Under the pieces are notes generated by a model. That model was not told the origin of the DNA. It ran no database searches and saw only the letters and a program-made list of their open reading frames with translations. This document shows, piece after piece, positions 24,488 through 37,550 of a stretch of DNA of 64,000 nt. The stretch spans positions 17,744,012 to 17,808,011 of the forward strand of contig CM068313.1 of assembly GCA_034766995.1 (NCBI GenBank), given 5' to 3'. Every line of letters starts with the position of its first letter. The stretch's first letter is position 1. A program made the position numbers and the translations under genes. Source of the DNA: Acanthacorydalis orientalis (taxonomy: Eukaryota > Arthropoda > Insecta > Megaloptera > Corydalidae).

Positions 24488-26085
24488 CACGGTTGTATAA
24501 TCGAATTTTAGAAATAATTATGGTCTACTAATGGGTGGCGCGGTGTTCACTTTTAATAAAAAAAATCAGTCCTATTTGCAATTTAAATTAAGAACACAAT
24601 TTTCATATCACATTTTAAATAAAACCATTTATTTAATTAGAATATTGCCTTGCGCTGAATTGGTAGTAAGATATCAGTTATAATTATTTACGATGATACA
24701 GAATTTTCATTTGATTCTACTGTTATTAATAGAATGAACAAATTAAAGTTGCATTTTTCTATTTTTAAACATGATATAAGTGAAGTATCCTTTTTCAACT
24801 AATGATAATTTAAATCTGTAAACAAGTTTATTATTTGTAAAGAAAATTAGTTAAAAACCGACTGTTTAATACATTCAAAGAGCTAGTCAGTATTTCGCCA
24901 TTATTATATTACATTCTTCATACAAAATTATTAAAAATAGGTAGAAAATGCGCTTTGAAATATTTTTTTCCTAAAGGTTGAGAATCTTATCGTTTTAATA
25001 AACTAAAATTTCAATTTCAATATAAAAATAGCGTTTTTATAATGAACAGTTTAATTGTAATTAGGCTGTACGAATACCTGATAAATAAATGTTTGTCAAA
25101 TGATAATCTCCTTCTTGCTTTAATTATTTTTGGATTGAAAACGCTCGTCAATATTTTATTTTCATCCAATCCGGGTCTGTTCGTCTGTATCTTGTAAAAT
25201 AAGTGGTTTTTCTGTATAAAACATCTTTATATTTGTGGTCTGTACAACGTTCTCGCACATCATGTAACAGGTGTGACGTATATTGCGATTTTAATGCTTC
25301 GCTTACTCCTTATTGTTTCGATAAGATATGTGGGACGAAGACAAACGCAAAAATAAATAGATGAAACAATCGGAGAACAATAAAATGAGTTGACATTTTA
25401 ATGAAGTGTTGCTAGAATAAAAATAGCGTGAAGTTGTTTCACCGTAATTGAAATCATTTGAACTTAAATTTAGTGATTGACAATATTACAACAATAAAAT
25501 GAAATTACAAGTTCATAAAAAATATATATAATAGTTTTTCTAACGATCAACTCGTAGCAACCCAAATAAAAATGGATTTACTTGCTGAAGATTGAAATAT
25601 TTTCTATAAATTCACATACACGATATATTAAATAATCAAATAGATTTTTTAAAATTATAATACTCTTTATTGTTAAGGTTATAGGTTACAACTATTAACC
25701 TTAATAAACATCTATTGGTTTTTTTTTAATTATATTTATTGAACTATTTTTGTAGTTCATAAACGAATATTAGATATGCTTCTAATATAGTATTCAAATA
25801 ATATAAAGTATTTTTTAACAATCAATCATCTTTATCCACGTTCTACTTCTTTGTACAAATACATCTTATATTACAACAAAAACATTCTTGATGTAGTTTC
25901 TGAACATTTTAACCATATATAAAACTAGAGACTATATATATTTTCATTAATAGGAAAAAAATATTCACACAACACAAAAATAAAAGCATTTGAAAATAAT
26001 GAATGACGATTAATAAAATAAAGTGTATTTTTTATAATTACATCCCTTTTCTCTTAATCGAGCAATTCATCTATCTATCTATCTA
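23005..26085. other. AT-rich non-coding stretch
   Basis: No gene is seen. This is the part of the window poorest in long TA arrays (only 23650-23670 and 24427-24483). It includes A-rich runs near 23257-23288. Confidence 0.6.
24427..24483. repeat. (TA)n microsatellite, 57 bp
   Basis: Pure TA run ending in ATACATACAC. Confidence 0.97.
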
Positions 26086-26087
26086 TC

Positions 26088-26154
<67 letters not shown>
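26069..26154. repeat. Compound (ATCT)n-(TA)n microsatellite
   Basis: About five ATCT units (26069-26087) followed by a 65-bp TA run (26090-26154). Confidence 0.95.
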
Positions 26155-26159
<5 letters not shown>

Positions 26160-26163
<4 letters not shown>

Positions 26164-26360
26164 ATGCAAACATGCGCATCTGTGTACATGAGCAATCAAG
26201 TGGCGCGCCATAAGGCACCCTAAAAGCCTACGGGATGTGGTAGACAATAGCTACACCATGGTTGCAACACGAGTCAACCATAGATATTTGAGCAGGTGTA
26301 TTTGTTCGCTGGTCGGGAGCACTGATCCGAGCCATTTGGTAATGTACCGCACCGCAAGAA
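26160..26360. other. GC-richer block next to a TA array, unrecognised
   Basis: About 200 bp of mixed-composition sequence directly after a TA array, a position shared with known transposons in this window. It contains a 7-bp stem, 10-nt loop hairpin (ATGGTTG at 26258-26264 with CAACCAT at 26275-26281). It does not fold as a tRNA, and a SINE assignment cannot be supported from one copy. A plus frame is open from 26237 to 26533 but is not protein-like. Confidence 0.2.
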
Positions 26361-26364
26361 AACA

Positions 26365-27710
26365 GTATGTAAAGCAACAACAGTGTTTATATAGATACAA
26401 CACTCTGTGTTTAAAGTATTTAAATGCATACGTCAATAAAATCTTTAAATTAAGCAAAAAAAAGCACCTACTCACCATACATACAAACTATATTTGTTTT
26501 ATTAATAATTTGATACAAAACTATATAATTTAATAACATACGATGCGTTTATTTTAAGAATAATGCCTTTTTTTATTAACCACATTAATTATATTTCATA
26601 TTTTTAATACATTTGTATGTTTTCCGCTGTATACTGATAAAATATCTGCCTTTGTTCATCCTGACTGTATTTAAATTGATGTTGAACACGAACTTATTTC
26701 AATTCATAGTTAAAGTAAAATAAATATTCTTTTAATAATCTAATATTTATATCAAAATGTGTATAATTTAATGAATATTTTATCAGTCAAAGTGTTTTTA
26801 TTTACTAATATTTTATACTTTTAACTTCCATTACGAATTTTCTATATTACTCAAATTTTCAAGGAATACCTAAACCAGGAAGACTTGCATTCTCTACACT
26901 TTACCACTTGATCAAATTATTTTCTCCCATTTATATCATATATGTACAAATAATAATGACTATATTATAAATTTTTTCTCAAATGAATTAAAACCCTACA
27001 AATTTCTCTTTTATTAAAATATTCAAATTTAATAATTATCTATTTCGGTACATTAATGCATAATGTGATGGCAATGGTCACATTTTCAGTAGCGATATAG
27101 ATAATAATAATATATTAAACAATTTAAAAAAGAACATTACGTGGTGTGCGGATGTTAATTAACTTATAAAACAAATTTAGCCACAATACCAAACTAGAAC
27201 TTATAAAATTGGAAAATCACATTTTTAATTATTTCATTATATATAAAAAATTAGTTATTTGAACGAATAAAATGATCATTTTACTACACAATGAAAGAAA
27301 TTTAAATTTCCTGAATATAAACATAAATTTTAAGTAATGTTATCTTACAACAATAAACATATAAAAACCTTTTACATTACAAAAACAATCGATTACCTTT
27401 ACTAAAACTTTACACAAGCACCTACTTTAAACACTTTTGCAATTATGTGAATTATTAATATTCAAATGTTTACATGCACCTATGCATTTATGTGAATTAT
27501 TAATCTTAAAAACTTGAAAAAACCGGATTCCTTTTTAAAACATGACACACACACACACACAAAGTATGAAAAGCATGAAGTATCAATAGTACGAAATTAT
27601 ATAGTTTTTTAAATCAAGTTTATAAATACATGTGCATACACATTCATACCCTACTTACACATACATACAAAAATATAAAGAAAAGAGACCAATGAATAGT
27701 GGGATAAGGA
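26365..27710. other. AT-rich non-coding stretch
   Basis: No gene is seen. It contains a local duplication (27443-27504) and a short CA run near 27545-27560. Confidence 0.6.
27443..27504. repeat. Direct repeat, 17 bp, offset 45 bp
   Basis: TTATGTGAATTATTAAT occurs at 27443-27459 and 27488-27504. The preceding GCACCTA-like segments are also similar, so this looks like an old tandem duplication. Confidence 0.75.
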
Positions 27711-27714
27711 AATT

Positions 27715-27832
27715 AAAAATGAATTTATTGGGAATTAATGGAAAAGAGAGGCATTCAATCGTACAAAATGGAAAAACATAGAAGAGAGGCCTTTATCCAG
27801 CAGTGGACTGATAGAGGCTGCTGCTGCTACTG

Positions 27833-27833
<1 letters not shown>
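27715..27833 (+). mobile_element. 3' tail of an RTE-clade LINE
   Basis: The sequence runs through AAATGGAAAAACATAGAAG, then GGCCTTTATCCAGCAGTGGA, then a stop and a CTG-rich triplet tail. It translates, with one frame change, as NRTKWKNIEE followed by AFIQQWTDRG. It closely resembles the well-known last codons of insect RTE-type non-LTR retrotransposons (E.AF.QQWD..), which end in a short triplet repeat. Only the final 100 bp or so is present, as expected for a 5'-truncated LINE insertion. The family was recognised from memory of the pattern and not by search. Confidence 0.62.

Positions 27834-27834
<1 letters not shown>

Positions 27835-27884
<50 letters not shown>
27835..27884. repeat. (TA)n microsatellite, 50 bp
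   Basis: Pure TA run that begins at the end of the LINE triplet tail. Confidence 0.97.
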
Positions 27885-27888
<4 letters not shown>

Positions 27889-28281
27889 CTTGACAAATAA
27901 TAGGCTTATACATTGCAATAAAATTCATAATTATGTACTTTTTTTAGAAGTGGTAGTGTTTTGTAAAATTTGCAGACTTAAAGTTTGCAATGAGAACAAT
28001 TAAAAAGTGTAATTAAATATAAAAAGTCAGTGTAACACTATTGACCCTCTTATTGGAATATTCCTGTGATGTGTGGAATTTAAACAATATCTATAAATCT
28101 CAGAATTCTCAAAGAAAAGTTCCGTGTTTTGTTTTGAATAGATATTATAAGCTCGGTGGTCCATATAAAATGCTAAAATGTACCGAAATATTACAGATCA
28201 TTTTAATTCCATAATGATATCAAGAGGCCGAAAATGACCCTGCAAGCTTTAGTTTGGCAGTAATGTTTGGAATATTAAGGA

Positions 28282-28285
<4 letters not shown>

Positions 28286-28332
<47 letters not shown>
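28286..28332. repeat. (TA)n microsatellite, 47 bp
   Basis: Pure TA run. Confidence 0.97.
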
Positions 28333-28336
<4 letters not shown>

Positions 28337-28816
28337 CTGACACTTTAAATCCACATTATAATACTATATTACCTGTCTTCCATAAAAGAACATGTCCTAA
28401 ATTTTATATTACATTTTAAAGATATCCATATGATCATTCTCTCTATTTACCCTCATGAATAAGAAATTCAAATGTCCAATTTTAAAACTCAGGTTAAATT
28501 TCAAACATTTATTTTTTATAATATGTCAAAGTAATACGATGAAGAAAAAATAGACATCTTTTTATGTAGAATTATGAAGAGGATTCATAAAAAATGCTGA
28601 ATAAAGTGCAATACTGATTCCAATTTTGAACAGAAACAAGCCATTCTCGACTAAAAACTAACAGTAAACATAATTCAAAGAGACGTCTATAAAGTTCATG
28701 AAAAACAGTAAAAAAAGAAGTATTTTTTGTACAAAAAATGTTTCAGTTCAATAATTTAAATGTTGAAATACTGAAAATACTTACTTTTTTTGCATTCATA
28801 TAATTACATACAAATA

Positions 28817-28822
<6 letters not shown>

Positions 28823-28867
<45 letters not shown>

Positions 28868-28890
28868 GTGTGTGTATGTATGTATGTGAA
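28823..28890. repeat. Compound (TA)n-(TG)n-(TATG)n repeat
   Basis: A 39-bp TA run, then TGTGTGTG and GTATGTATG units. Confidence 0.93.
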
Positions 28891-29019
28891 TGTGTCTGTA
28901 AAATAGTATTAATATATTTAAATAGAATATATATTATATATGTAAAGTGTTCATTTTTATAAAAAATTATCACTGAAAAAGTCACATATAGTCATCTCGC
29001 GAGGAAAACAAACACATAA

Positions 29020-29240
29020 ATATAAAACTACGAAGAAGGGATCGGAACGACGGCAAAACTTTAGCCTTTTCATTCACGATTGTGCAAAAAAAACGTAATT
29101 CGCGCACATAAGCACGATTCTACGAACAACAAACGATTGTGTTTGTGCACACAAACATGTTTATGCGTATGTCGGCGCTGACGTAACTTCCCTTTCGGCG
29201 ACAATGATTCTCTCTTCTATTTACCTTCTATTTTTGAACA
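29020..29240. promoter_or_regulatory. CpG-containing block, possible regulatory DNA
   Basis: About 220 bp with repeated CG dinucleotides (near 29046, 29051, 29098-29102, 29172-29180 and 29198-29200) in an otherwise CG-poor region. No frame or element was recognised. Confidence 0.2.
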
Positions 29241-30072
29241 CAAGGGGCAATTTTACATCAATACTGCATGTATGTCACAGAAAATTATAGTATATACATT
29301 TATAATAAAGATTTTAAAAGGCAGTAACGTTTTTCATACATTTTTTTTAAATAATGTTTAAGAATGGATTTAAAACACACTTAATAGTAATTTATGCAGC
29401 GGAAAATACAAAAAACTTATAAATGTATGAATCAAATTACAATTTGGTTGACAAATAAACACTTTTATTACATTATATTTTCATTTACAAATGAAATTAA
29501 AATTTTGAAAAAAAGATTAATTCTTTTTGAACAAAAATGTGAATATATACATAGTTAAAATTCATAATTCGTATCATGTAACCTTCAGACATACGAACAG
29601 ACTACGCCTAAAGCAACACAACTGGCTTAAAAATCACAAAAAATCAATCTCATTCAAACATAAATTTGAATCAAAAAACATCTTAATCATATTCAACCAT
29701 TACTCCAACGTTTTAGTATACCGTTATTCAACATATAATCTAAATATTTTACCCTCATCTAAAAATCTAAATACGAAATTTATTACGATTTAACGAAACA
29801 AACATCGTTAAACGAATACCATCACGCATTTTTTTGAATTGATGAATCTGATATGTTTTTTTTTTTATTATTATTTCCAAGGTCTCTTTATTCATATTCG
29901 TATTTCTGTAATCAGGTAAACCATCTGGTATAAATTAGAATGCACTACTACATAATTTACGTTCATATGAAGTAGTGTAAACATTTTTTTCATTTTGATG
30001 TTTGCTATTTACTGTTTTATCTGTTACACTTTCTTCAGATTACACATGCCATTAGGTATATACATATACATT

Positions 30073-30189
<117 letters not shown>

Positions 30190-30404
30190 AAAGTGTGCGT
30201 ACATATCAGTGACACTTTTTGTCAAAAATATGATTTTTTTCCAAATTTTAGAGCAAGTAAAAAAAGCACGAATTACTGTTAATATTGGATATTGCATTAA
30301 AACTTAAACAATATTTAATGTTTCCAAGTTGTTGTTAAAACGTAGTTTTAAAAACCACATGTACATTGGCATATCATACAGACATAACCACGTATGAGTA
30401 TTTG

Positions 30405-30409
<5 letters not shown>

Positions 30410-30446
<37 letters not shown>
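30410..30446. repeat. (TA)n microsatellite, 37 bp
   Basis: Pure TA run. Confidence 0.96.
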
Positions 30447-30449
<3 letters not shown>

Positions 30450-30726
30450 CTCGTTTCCTTTTAACATTATGTGTACTTCATATATGATAAGAGATAAACT
30501 CTTTTATTAAATTAAACATCTCATTTAGATTAAAATATATTATTTTATATCATGACTTATTTTGCATGACAATACAATTTGATTTTGTTTTAACGAAACA
30601 AGAATATTGTACTTAATTTTATAGTTATTGGAGAATCTCAGACTTACTTTGTTTATTTCATAAATAATAATCAGTCGTCTTTCTGAAATGACAAATTTAA
30701 AAATATTTACGTTGCAAACTATAAAC

Positions 30727-30793
30727 ATGTATGTATGTATGTATGTATGTATGTATGTATGTATGTATGTATGTATGTATGTATGTATGTATG

Positions 30794-30858
<65 letters not shown>
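30727..30858. repeat. Compound (ATGT)n-(TA)n microsatellite
   Basis: Eighteen near-perfect ATGT units (30727-30798) pass into a TA run of about 60 bp, then GTATATATGTATGTATG. Both strands read as long tetrapeptide-repeat frames (MYVC and TYIH), which are artefacts. Confidence 0.97.
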
Positions 30859-30873
<15 letters not shown>

Positions 30874-31137
30874 TGCAGATAAATCATAAAAATTTTTCAT
30901 ATTTGATTTTTATTTATATGAACTTCTTGATTTTCCGCATAATTGTCACTGTCTGACACATTTGTTAAGGTGTTTGACGACAAAGAATATGCTCGTTAAA
31001 ATAAATATACTTTTCTACAAAAAATTCATTACTTTTTGACATCCTTGTACATCAATTATTTTCTTTAGAATTAAAATTCTTTTCATTTTTGATTAGTTAG
31101 TCTATATGTATGTATGTCAATGCCTTCATCTATTAAT

Positions 31138-31142
<5 letters not shown>

Positions 31143-31218
<76 letters not shown>

Positions 31219-31219
31219 A
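31143..31219. repeat. Compound (TA)n-(GA)n microsatellite
   Basis: A 52-bp TA run switches without a linker to a GA run of about 25 bp. Confidence 0.97.
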
Positions 31220-31935
31220 GCCTATAATAATATGAGTTTAGAAAACCCATCACATCATTTTTCAAAGTTGAATTGTCAATTATCACACAAAAAACCCTCT
31301 GAAATTCATACAATTATAACACATTTTTTTACAAAAAGCGGCATCTTTGTAAATATTACTGATTATAGATTAGATTTATGTACATGTATTTATTTAATCG
31401 AATTTCTGTGAAAGATTAGACTGTTGATACGCTTCAATGAATCATATACGTTATAAAAGCAGAAAACGGATACAACAGAAAAGTTTCAATCACATTTATT
31501 ATATAAATGGATTATAATATACCATGTATAATATTCGATGGTGTTCGTTGTTTTGTTTAAAATCTTTGCTTGTTAATTGATATTTTGTAAATATATTTAA
31601 AATGAATTAAGTTTATTTAAAGTTTAAATTCGTGTACTTATAATAATCATAATTGGTATTTATAACAGAAATTTTGCTAATGCGTCAATCAAAAATACTG
31701 CTATGATATGAGAAATTCTGTTCCATTAATGGAAAAACATTTCTACATCCTGTATTATACATAAGGAATGACTAGGGATCCATTTACGGTTTCTCACATC
31801 CCACATTCAGATAGAACATCGTGGGCAACGACACTCCCAAGGCGATTGCATGACATTGACCGCGTTTCTATTACTTTTTGCGAATAATGGCTGACACATT
31901 CGGTGCTAATTTGTTTTTCATTGTATGTATGCATT

Positions 31936-32000
<65 letters not shown>
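31936..32000. repeat. (TA)n microsatellite, one C interruption
   Basis: TA run of about 65 bp broken by a single ACA near 31952. Confidence 0.96.
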
Positions 32001-32004
<4 letters not shown>

Positions 32005-32401
32005 CAATGGATTCAATTGATGAATATTATTTTAGTAATAAATATTTACTTTTAATTTACAAGTAAATATATGATTTTTCGGATTAAATTAAGACCAGTA
32101 ATTGTTAAATTACACCTTTTGGGCAAAAATAAATTAATATATATATATATATATATATATAAAATCCTTAAAATCTTACTCATTATACATGACTCAATGA
32201 TAAATCGTACATTTTTCATATCAGTGTCACTGTATTGTGATGTTATTCTAGAAGGTTATACATATTTTTAAATTTAAACTAAAATTATTGATCAAAATAT
32301 TCTGTATAGTTTGGTTTTCGTTTTCGGCACCTTTAATAATACATTACTAGCTTATACGGGTTTTATAGCTTCAAAAAAAGATTTTATCGATGGAATATAA
32401 A

Positions 32402-32447
32402 TCAGGTGTATATATGCATATATATTTGTATATATATATATATACAG

Positions 32448-32495
<48 letters not shown>
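32402..32495. repeat. Interrupted TA-rich repeat
   Basis: Short TA runs separated by GCA, TTTG and CAGATAC, ending in a 44-bp pure run (32452-32495). Confidence 0.93.
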
Positions 32496-32499
<4 letters not shown>

Positions 32500-32783
32500 G
32501 CGTACATATAAACAAATCAGCTCATTGTAAAACTGACATTTAAAAAATGTACTTAGTTAAAAATGAATATTATATAGCACATTGTAAAATTATTATAAAA
32601 ATATTTATTAAAAAAAATGATACTATCAAATTATAAATTATAAATTTTTATCACATACTTATATTATTTATAAACGAACTCTTATTTACTACTCTTGAAA
32701 AGGTATACAGTTAATTACTTATTTGGGAATTAAGGGCGCGTCGACAACTAAGGTCATTAGCACTCGAAGAAAGTTATATACAT

Positions 32784-32791
<8 letters not shown>

Positions 32792-32831
<40 letters not shown>
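32792..32831. repeat. (TA)n microsatellite, 40 bp
   Basis: Pure TA run after CATATACATAC. Confidence 0.96.
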
Positions 32832-32835
<4 letters not shown>

Positions 32836-33419
32836 TATAATTATTTTAATATGTATATACTGACTCATAAAAATCAAATCTTAAGAGCAATAACTAAATT
32901 TATAAGAAAAATTCTGATCTTAGGTTTTCAAAAACAAACAAAATTTAAATGAGACATTCATATTACAAAAGTATAGGTGAATTGATTGATAAATTTAATT
33001 ATGCAGAATAACTTATTTTCTATGAGGTTTTTAATTTTATTATAAATTGTAATCTAAATCGTTATTATAATAGGTCTAATGCTTTTTTTAATTTCTATGA
33101 AAATGTTTGAATGGTACACAATGAGGAGTAAAATGAAAAAATATAATTACTTCTATTTTTCTTTTTAAGAATGACTAAATTGGAAATCTTTCAAACATTT
33201 TGGTGGGTATTTCTCGATGATCAAAAAATTTTCACTGGTCATTACAATGAACAGTTTCTAAGAAATATAATACTATTTCTTTTGAAATAAATCTTAACTG
33301 AATTTCTACAACAGTCATCCAAACAAATGTTATTCTACGAAATATTAAAATAACAGTCACACAGGACACATGCAATGTAGACATGACAAACAATAGCTGA
33401 TTAGTATGGACTCATGTTG

Positions 33420-33600
33420 TTGATACACATATATGGACGAGGGCGGCGTTATATGTTTAGTGGGTTGAAGTATTGTGTGCGCACGCGCACCAATCAATAC
33501 CGCACGCACGCACGCCAACTTAATTATCAAACGTGCGATTATATAATTGTATGCAGGATGATTTCTTTGTTACATTGAATTGACGGGCGTGACCGAATTT
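33420..33600. promoter_or_regulatory. CpG-rich patch with alternating purine-pyrimidine core
   Basis: The patch includes GTGTGCGCACGCGCAC (near 33475-33490) and CGCACGCACGCACGCC (near 33502-33517). These alternating tracts are of the kind that can adopt Z-DNA. No coding frame was seen. A regulatory role is only a possibility. Confidence 0.25.
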
Positions 33601-34104
33601 ATAAATTAAGTATGGACAATATCTTCTCAGTTTCAAGTACGATCGGACTTCATGTTTCTTATGAATAAAGAGATAATTGTGAAAAATACGATTTATGAAG
33701 GATATTTACAAACGATTTACCTATGCTTCCTGTGGAGTACTGAACAATACAACAAACATATCATTTAAATAATTATACGTAAATAACGTTAGTCAGATTC
33801 TTAACTACATATCTTTATTTTTCATATTAACTGCAAATATTTTCAATTTTAATATGTTCAATATTCACACAATCAAAATAAACTACATTTAGAAACAACT
33901 AGTTGTTCTGAATATGGTAAATCCAATTAAAATGTGTATGATTTATTTAACAAAAAAGAGTTTTTTTTACACTTTTTTTACAATTAGTACAAATCAAGTT
34001 GAATATTTTAAGCTGCAGTTTCTTTTGGAACAAGTACGAGTTGTTTTTTGATATTGCTTGTTTGTCTTTCCCAGCTATTTCCACATAACTGTTTCTATAA
34101 TACA

Positions 34105-34225
<121 letters not shown>

Positions 34226-35406
34226 GAATGCATCATTATAATTCCATAAGTTTTTCTTATAGATTTTATATGGATTCAACATCATCTATTCAAGATTTTG
34301 AATTTTTCTAGAACTTCACAATCTAATAATATATCGTATATGCTAAATAACAAGAGTTTTCGATGGACACAATTACACTTGTAATTCAATGATTAATATT
34401 ATATTATTGCATTTGTTAATAAAATGTTCAGCTTCAATAACCATTTTTCTTAGACAATGTCAACATTTTATAAACACGAATTCAAACTCAATGTTTAAAA
34501 ATGTTTAACTACAATTATTTAGTTAAGAGTATAAATTATAAAATATGTACGTGAAATACAGAATATACAAATAATTAAATGAGAAATTAATTCACGAATT
34601 AATTTAATATAAAAAGTAAGTCAGTTATTAATTGAAAATATCTTCCAAAAAATGAACAATTGTTTATATATAATAAGTCGTAAAATAATTTTAAAAAAAA
34701 TCAAAATAATTCATATAAATGCATATAACATAAAAGTATGAAGTGAATGTAATACGACACACTCTTTTATCACCGACACATGTGTGAGAACACGAAAAAA
34801 TATTAAACTCATGCGGTATAAAAGAAAAAAAATAATGAACGTGAACAACTTACCATTTTCAACTCTGAACAATATCATATAAAAATTATCTCAGCGCTAA
34901 ATTATAAAATTTCTGGTGTGTTTATCTGGAAAGATAATTCTTCTATTTATTGGCATAATTAATTTTAACGACATATGTTTACACGACTGGCTGAACCCGT
35001 TATAACCACGGAATTAGTTTGAAGAGTTATAATTAAGAATACTATTTACAGTAAACTCGCAGGTGTTAAGATATATATGTAAGAATAAAACGGTAATAAA
35101 AATATACCAAAACATGTGTTGTGCTTACTGAATTGAAAACAAATACCAATAAATAACAACCCTGTATTATTTTTTTATAAGCTTTTAAATACTAAAACAT
35201 ATAATATGCATTTTATCTTAACCAAGAGACCAAACATAAAGTAAAATTTAAATAACACTGAATATCAGCAAATAATATAATTCTGTCTACTATAAAAAAA
35301 TGATTATATAACAATTTTATAAAAATATCTGTATCTACAAATTATTAACAACTAAAAAAAGTATTTAAGAATTTGAACAGTAGTAATAAAAACTCCACAG
35401 GAATAT

Positions 35407-35411
<5 letters not shown>

Positions 35412-35458
<47 letters not shown>

Positions 35459-35470
35459 ATATATATATAT
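35412..35470. repeat. (TA)n microsatellite with GTATG break
   Basis: A 39-bp TA run, GTATG, then a second TA run that ends at the mariner copy starting near 35471. Confidence 0.94.
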
Positions 35471-35581
35471 GTAGAAAAAAATTTAATGCCTTTAAATTGA
35501 ATCAATCATAATTCTGTTTTAAATGAAAATATTTTCTTGTCATTTTCAGATTTTGAAGTGCCAACCTTAATATGTAAAAAC

Positions 35582-35618
<37 letters not shown>

Positions 35619-35999
35619 ACCAACAGTTGTCATAACCTCACAAAACAGTAATAAACATGATGAGTCCGAAAAGCAGCATAATAAGCAATCCATACTTTTC
35701 GCATTCCAGCTGAAAAAAATGCTGCCGAATCCGAGGGAATGATTTGTTCAGCTTTGGGGGAAGGTTTTGAGACGCATAAAACATGCAAGAAATGATAAAT
35801 CGGTGGAAAAGATCCGAAAATGCATTGACTTCATCAACTCAAAGCCGCCATCTTTTTTCGGCCAAAGATTCGTCAGTTACAGTTGGAGCAATAATGTTAT
35901 ATAAAATAATGCGGGACATTTTGAAGATTGAAATGTATTCTATTTTTCCGTAAACATTAATTTTCTATAAGAAATGACTGAATTAATTTATACACCTAA
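35471..35999 (+). mobile_element. Family A mariner, internally deleted copy (about 529 bp)
   Basis: The first 240 bp or so follows the 5' part of the element at 6774 closely (for example GATTTTGAAGTGCCAACCTT, also matched near 6861-6880), and the last 190 bp or so follows its 3' part, ending TACACCTAA. Between them the sequence jumps from the ACATGCA segment of the N-terminal region straight to the GAAAATGCATTGAC segment near the C-terminus, so most of the transposase is missing. A 33-bp TA array (35584-35616) lies in its 5' part where the longer copy has ordinary sequence. TA arrays flank both ends. It is a non-autonomous deletion derivative with no coding capacity. Confidence 0.85.
35584..35616. 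repeat. (TA)n microsatellite inside a mariner copy
   Basis: A 33-bp TA run within the 5' region of the family A deletion derivative. Confidence 0.95.
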
Positions 36000-37160
36000 T
36001 ATATATATATATATATATTGATTTTTTTTAGAAGAGGTACATTTTTTAATAAAACATTTTTTTCTAATTTTGATGCAACACTAATAAAGTACTAATTCAT
36101 AATAAAATGTCCCCAATTCTATCAAAATGCATATTAACAATTGAAATATAATATAGAATTATTTAATAAAATGTTAGTTCTATAAGCAATGAGTAGACGT
36201 CATTGTTTATGAAATGTGTAACTTGTATCTTATTTTAATGAAATGACTTAATAGTGTAGTCATTGAATTTTCTTATTACTAAAACACAAAGAGTAAGACA
36301 TTAACTGGAATTTGTAATGGATATTCCCTTCCTTTTTTTGCAGAATAAATACCTTTTTATATAAATAATATTATAGAACCAATCAAAAATTCACAATTTT
36401 CAATACAAATCGAACGAAATTAAACGATAAAAATGAAATTGCTAAATTAGTGACAGGTATTATATTCTAGGTATAAGCGATTTTTTTTTACTAATATACG
36501 TTTCTGTTGAATGAACGATGGGAGTAGATGTGTGCGTACCGTGTTGTGTACTTTTTGGATTATTTTCAAACAATGTACGTGCACAATAATATAGGACTTG
36601 TTTTTCTGTTTTCGTGCTACTATGATTGCACGTCGTAAACGAACACCACATAGATAAAAATGATAAGCATCCTTGTTAAGAGATATAAGGCGGAATATGG
36701 TTCCTGACACATCGCCTACGTTGCCGCATCCTGGTACTAACATTTATTGATGATTCATGACGGTAAATCGGATTAGCTCACTTATGTTTAAACGTTATAA
36801 TCGGTTTACAGATGTGTTTATGTCTTCATTTTATATTACATGTTGCAATTGTTCGATTCAATTAAATTATATTGTAGGTTGATGACTGTCGAATGAATAC
36901 AGTGACACTTCCATTAAATGTTACCGAGAAAATATTTACATTACTTATTACCATATTAGTGAAATAATTCAATAAAATACAGGCGGTCAAATATTCATAC
37001 AATGATTAATATCTTACAAGGATGTGACAATATTATCACACCCATACTCAGCACAAATTATAATACGTTTCTCCGCTCAGTATTATACGTTCTTTAAGTA
37101 CTATTCATGCGATATCAAATTGATTAACAGATAATTTAAAACTATCAAATTATTTTTTCC

Positions 37161-37205
37161 GTTTAACACACATAATATTATATATATATATGTTTAACAC
37201 ACACG

Positions 37206-37222
<17 letters not shown>
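37161..37222. repeat. Tandem duplication, 31-bp unit
   Basis: Two adjacent similar units begin with GTTTAACACAC at 37161 and 37192, each running into a TA stretch. The second leads into the long array at 37212-37252. Confidence 0.85.

Positions 37223-37252
<30 letters not shown>
37212..37252. repeat. (TA)n microsatellite, 41 bp
   Basis: Pure TA run at the end of the 31-bp duplication. Confidence 0.96.
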
Positions 37253-37258
<6 letters not shown>

Positions 37259-37489
37259 TACATTAAATAAGAAAGTATTTATTAAATTACATTATTTAAA
37301 TAATAAAAATTATTGGAACTAAAAATGTTAAATATCTCATAAAATAAACAGAAAGGGTTCTTAACTAAAATACAATTATAAATATCAATAATTGATATTA
37401 CCTAAATAATGACATAAATATGAACTTCTGTTATGCAGTAAAGTTTCACTGGCACTATCATGATATCATATCATTAAAATACCCCCTTC

Positions 37490-37492
<3 letters not shown>

Positions 37493-37545
<53 letters not shown>
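37493..37545. repeat. (TA)n microsatellite, 53 bp
   Basis: Pure TA run after CCCCCTTCCTC. Confidence 0.97.

Positions 37546-37550
<5 letters not shown>

Noticed and set aside
26160..26360. tRNA-derived SINE
   Set aside because: An A-box-like stretch and a small hairpin are present, but no B box with correct spacing and no second copy in the window.
30540..30900. Frames with TYIH or MYVC repeats
   Set aside because: They are translations of the ATGT and TA microsatellites, open in several frames on both strands.
36447..36743. 98-codon minus-strand frame in a less AT-rich patch
   Set aside because: No recognised domain or splice pair, and the second half is ordinary AT-rich sequence.
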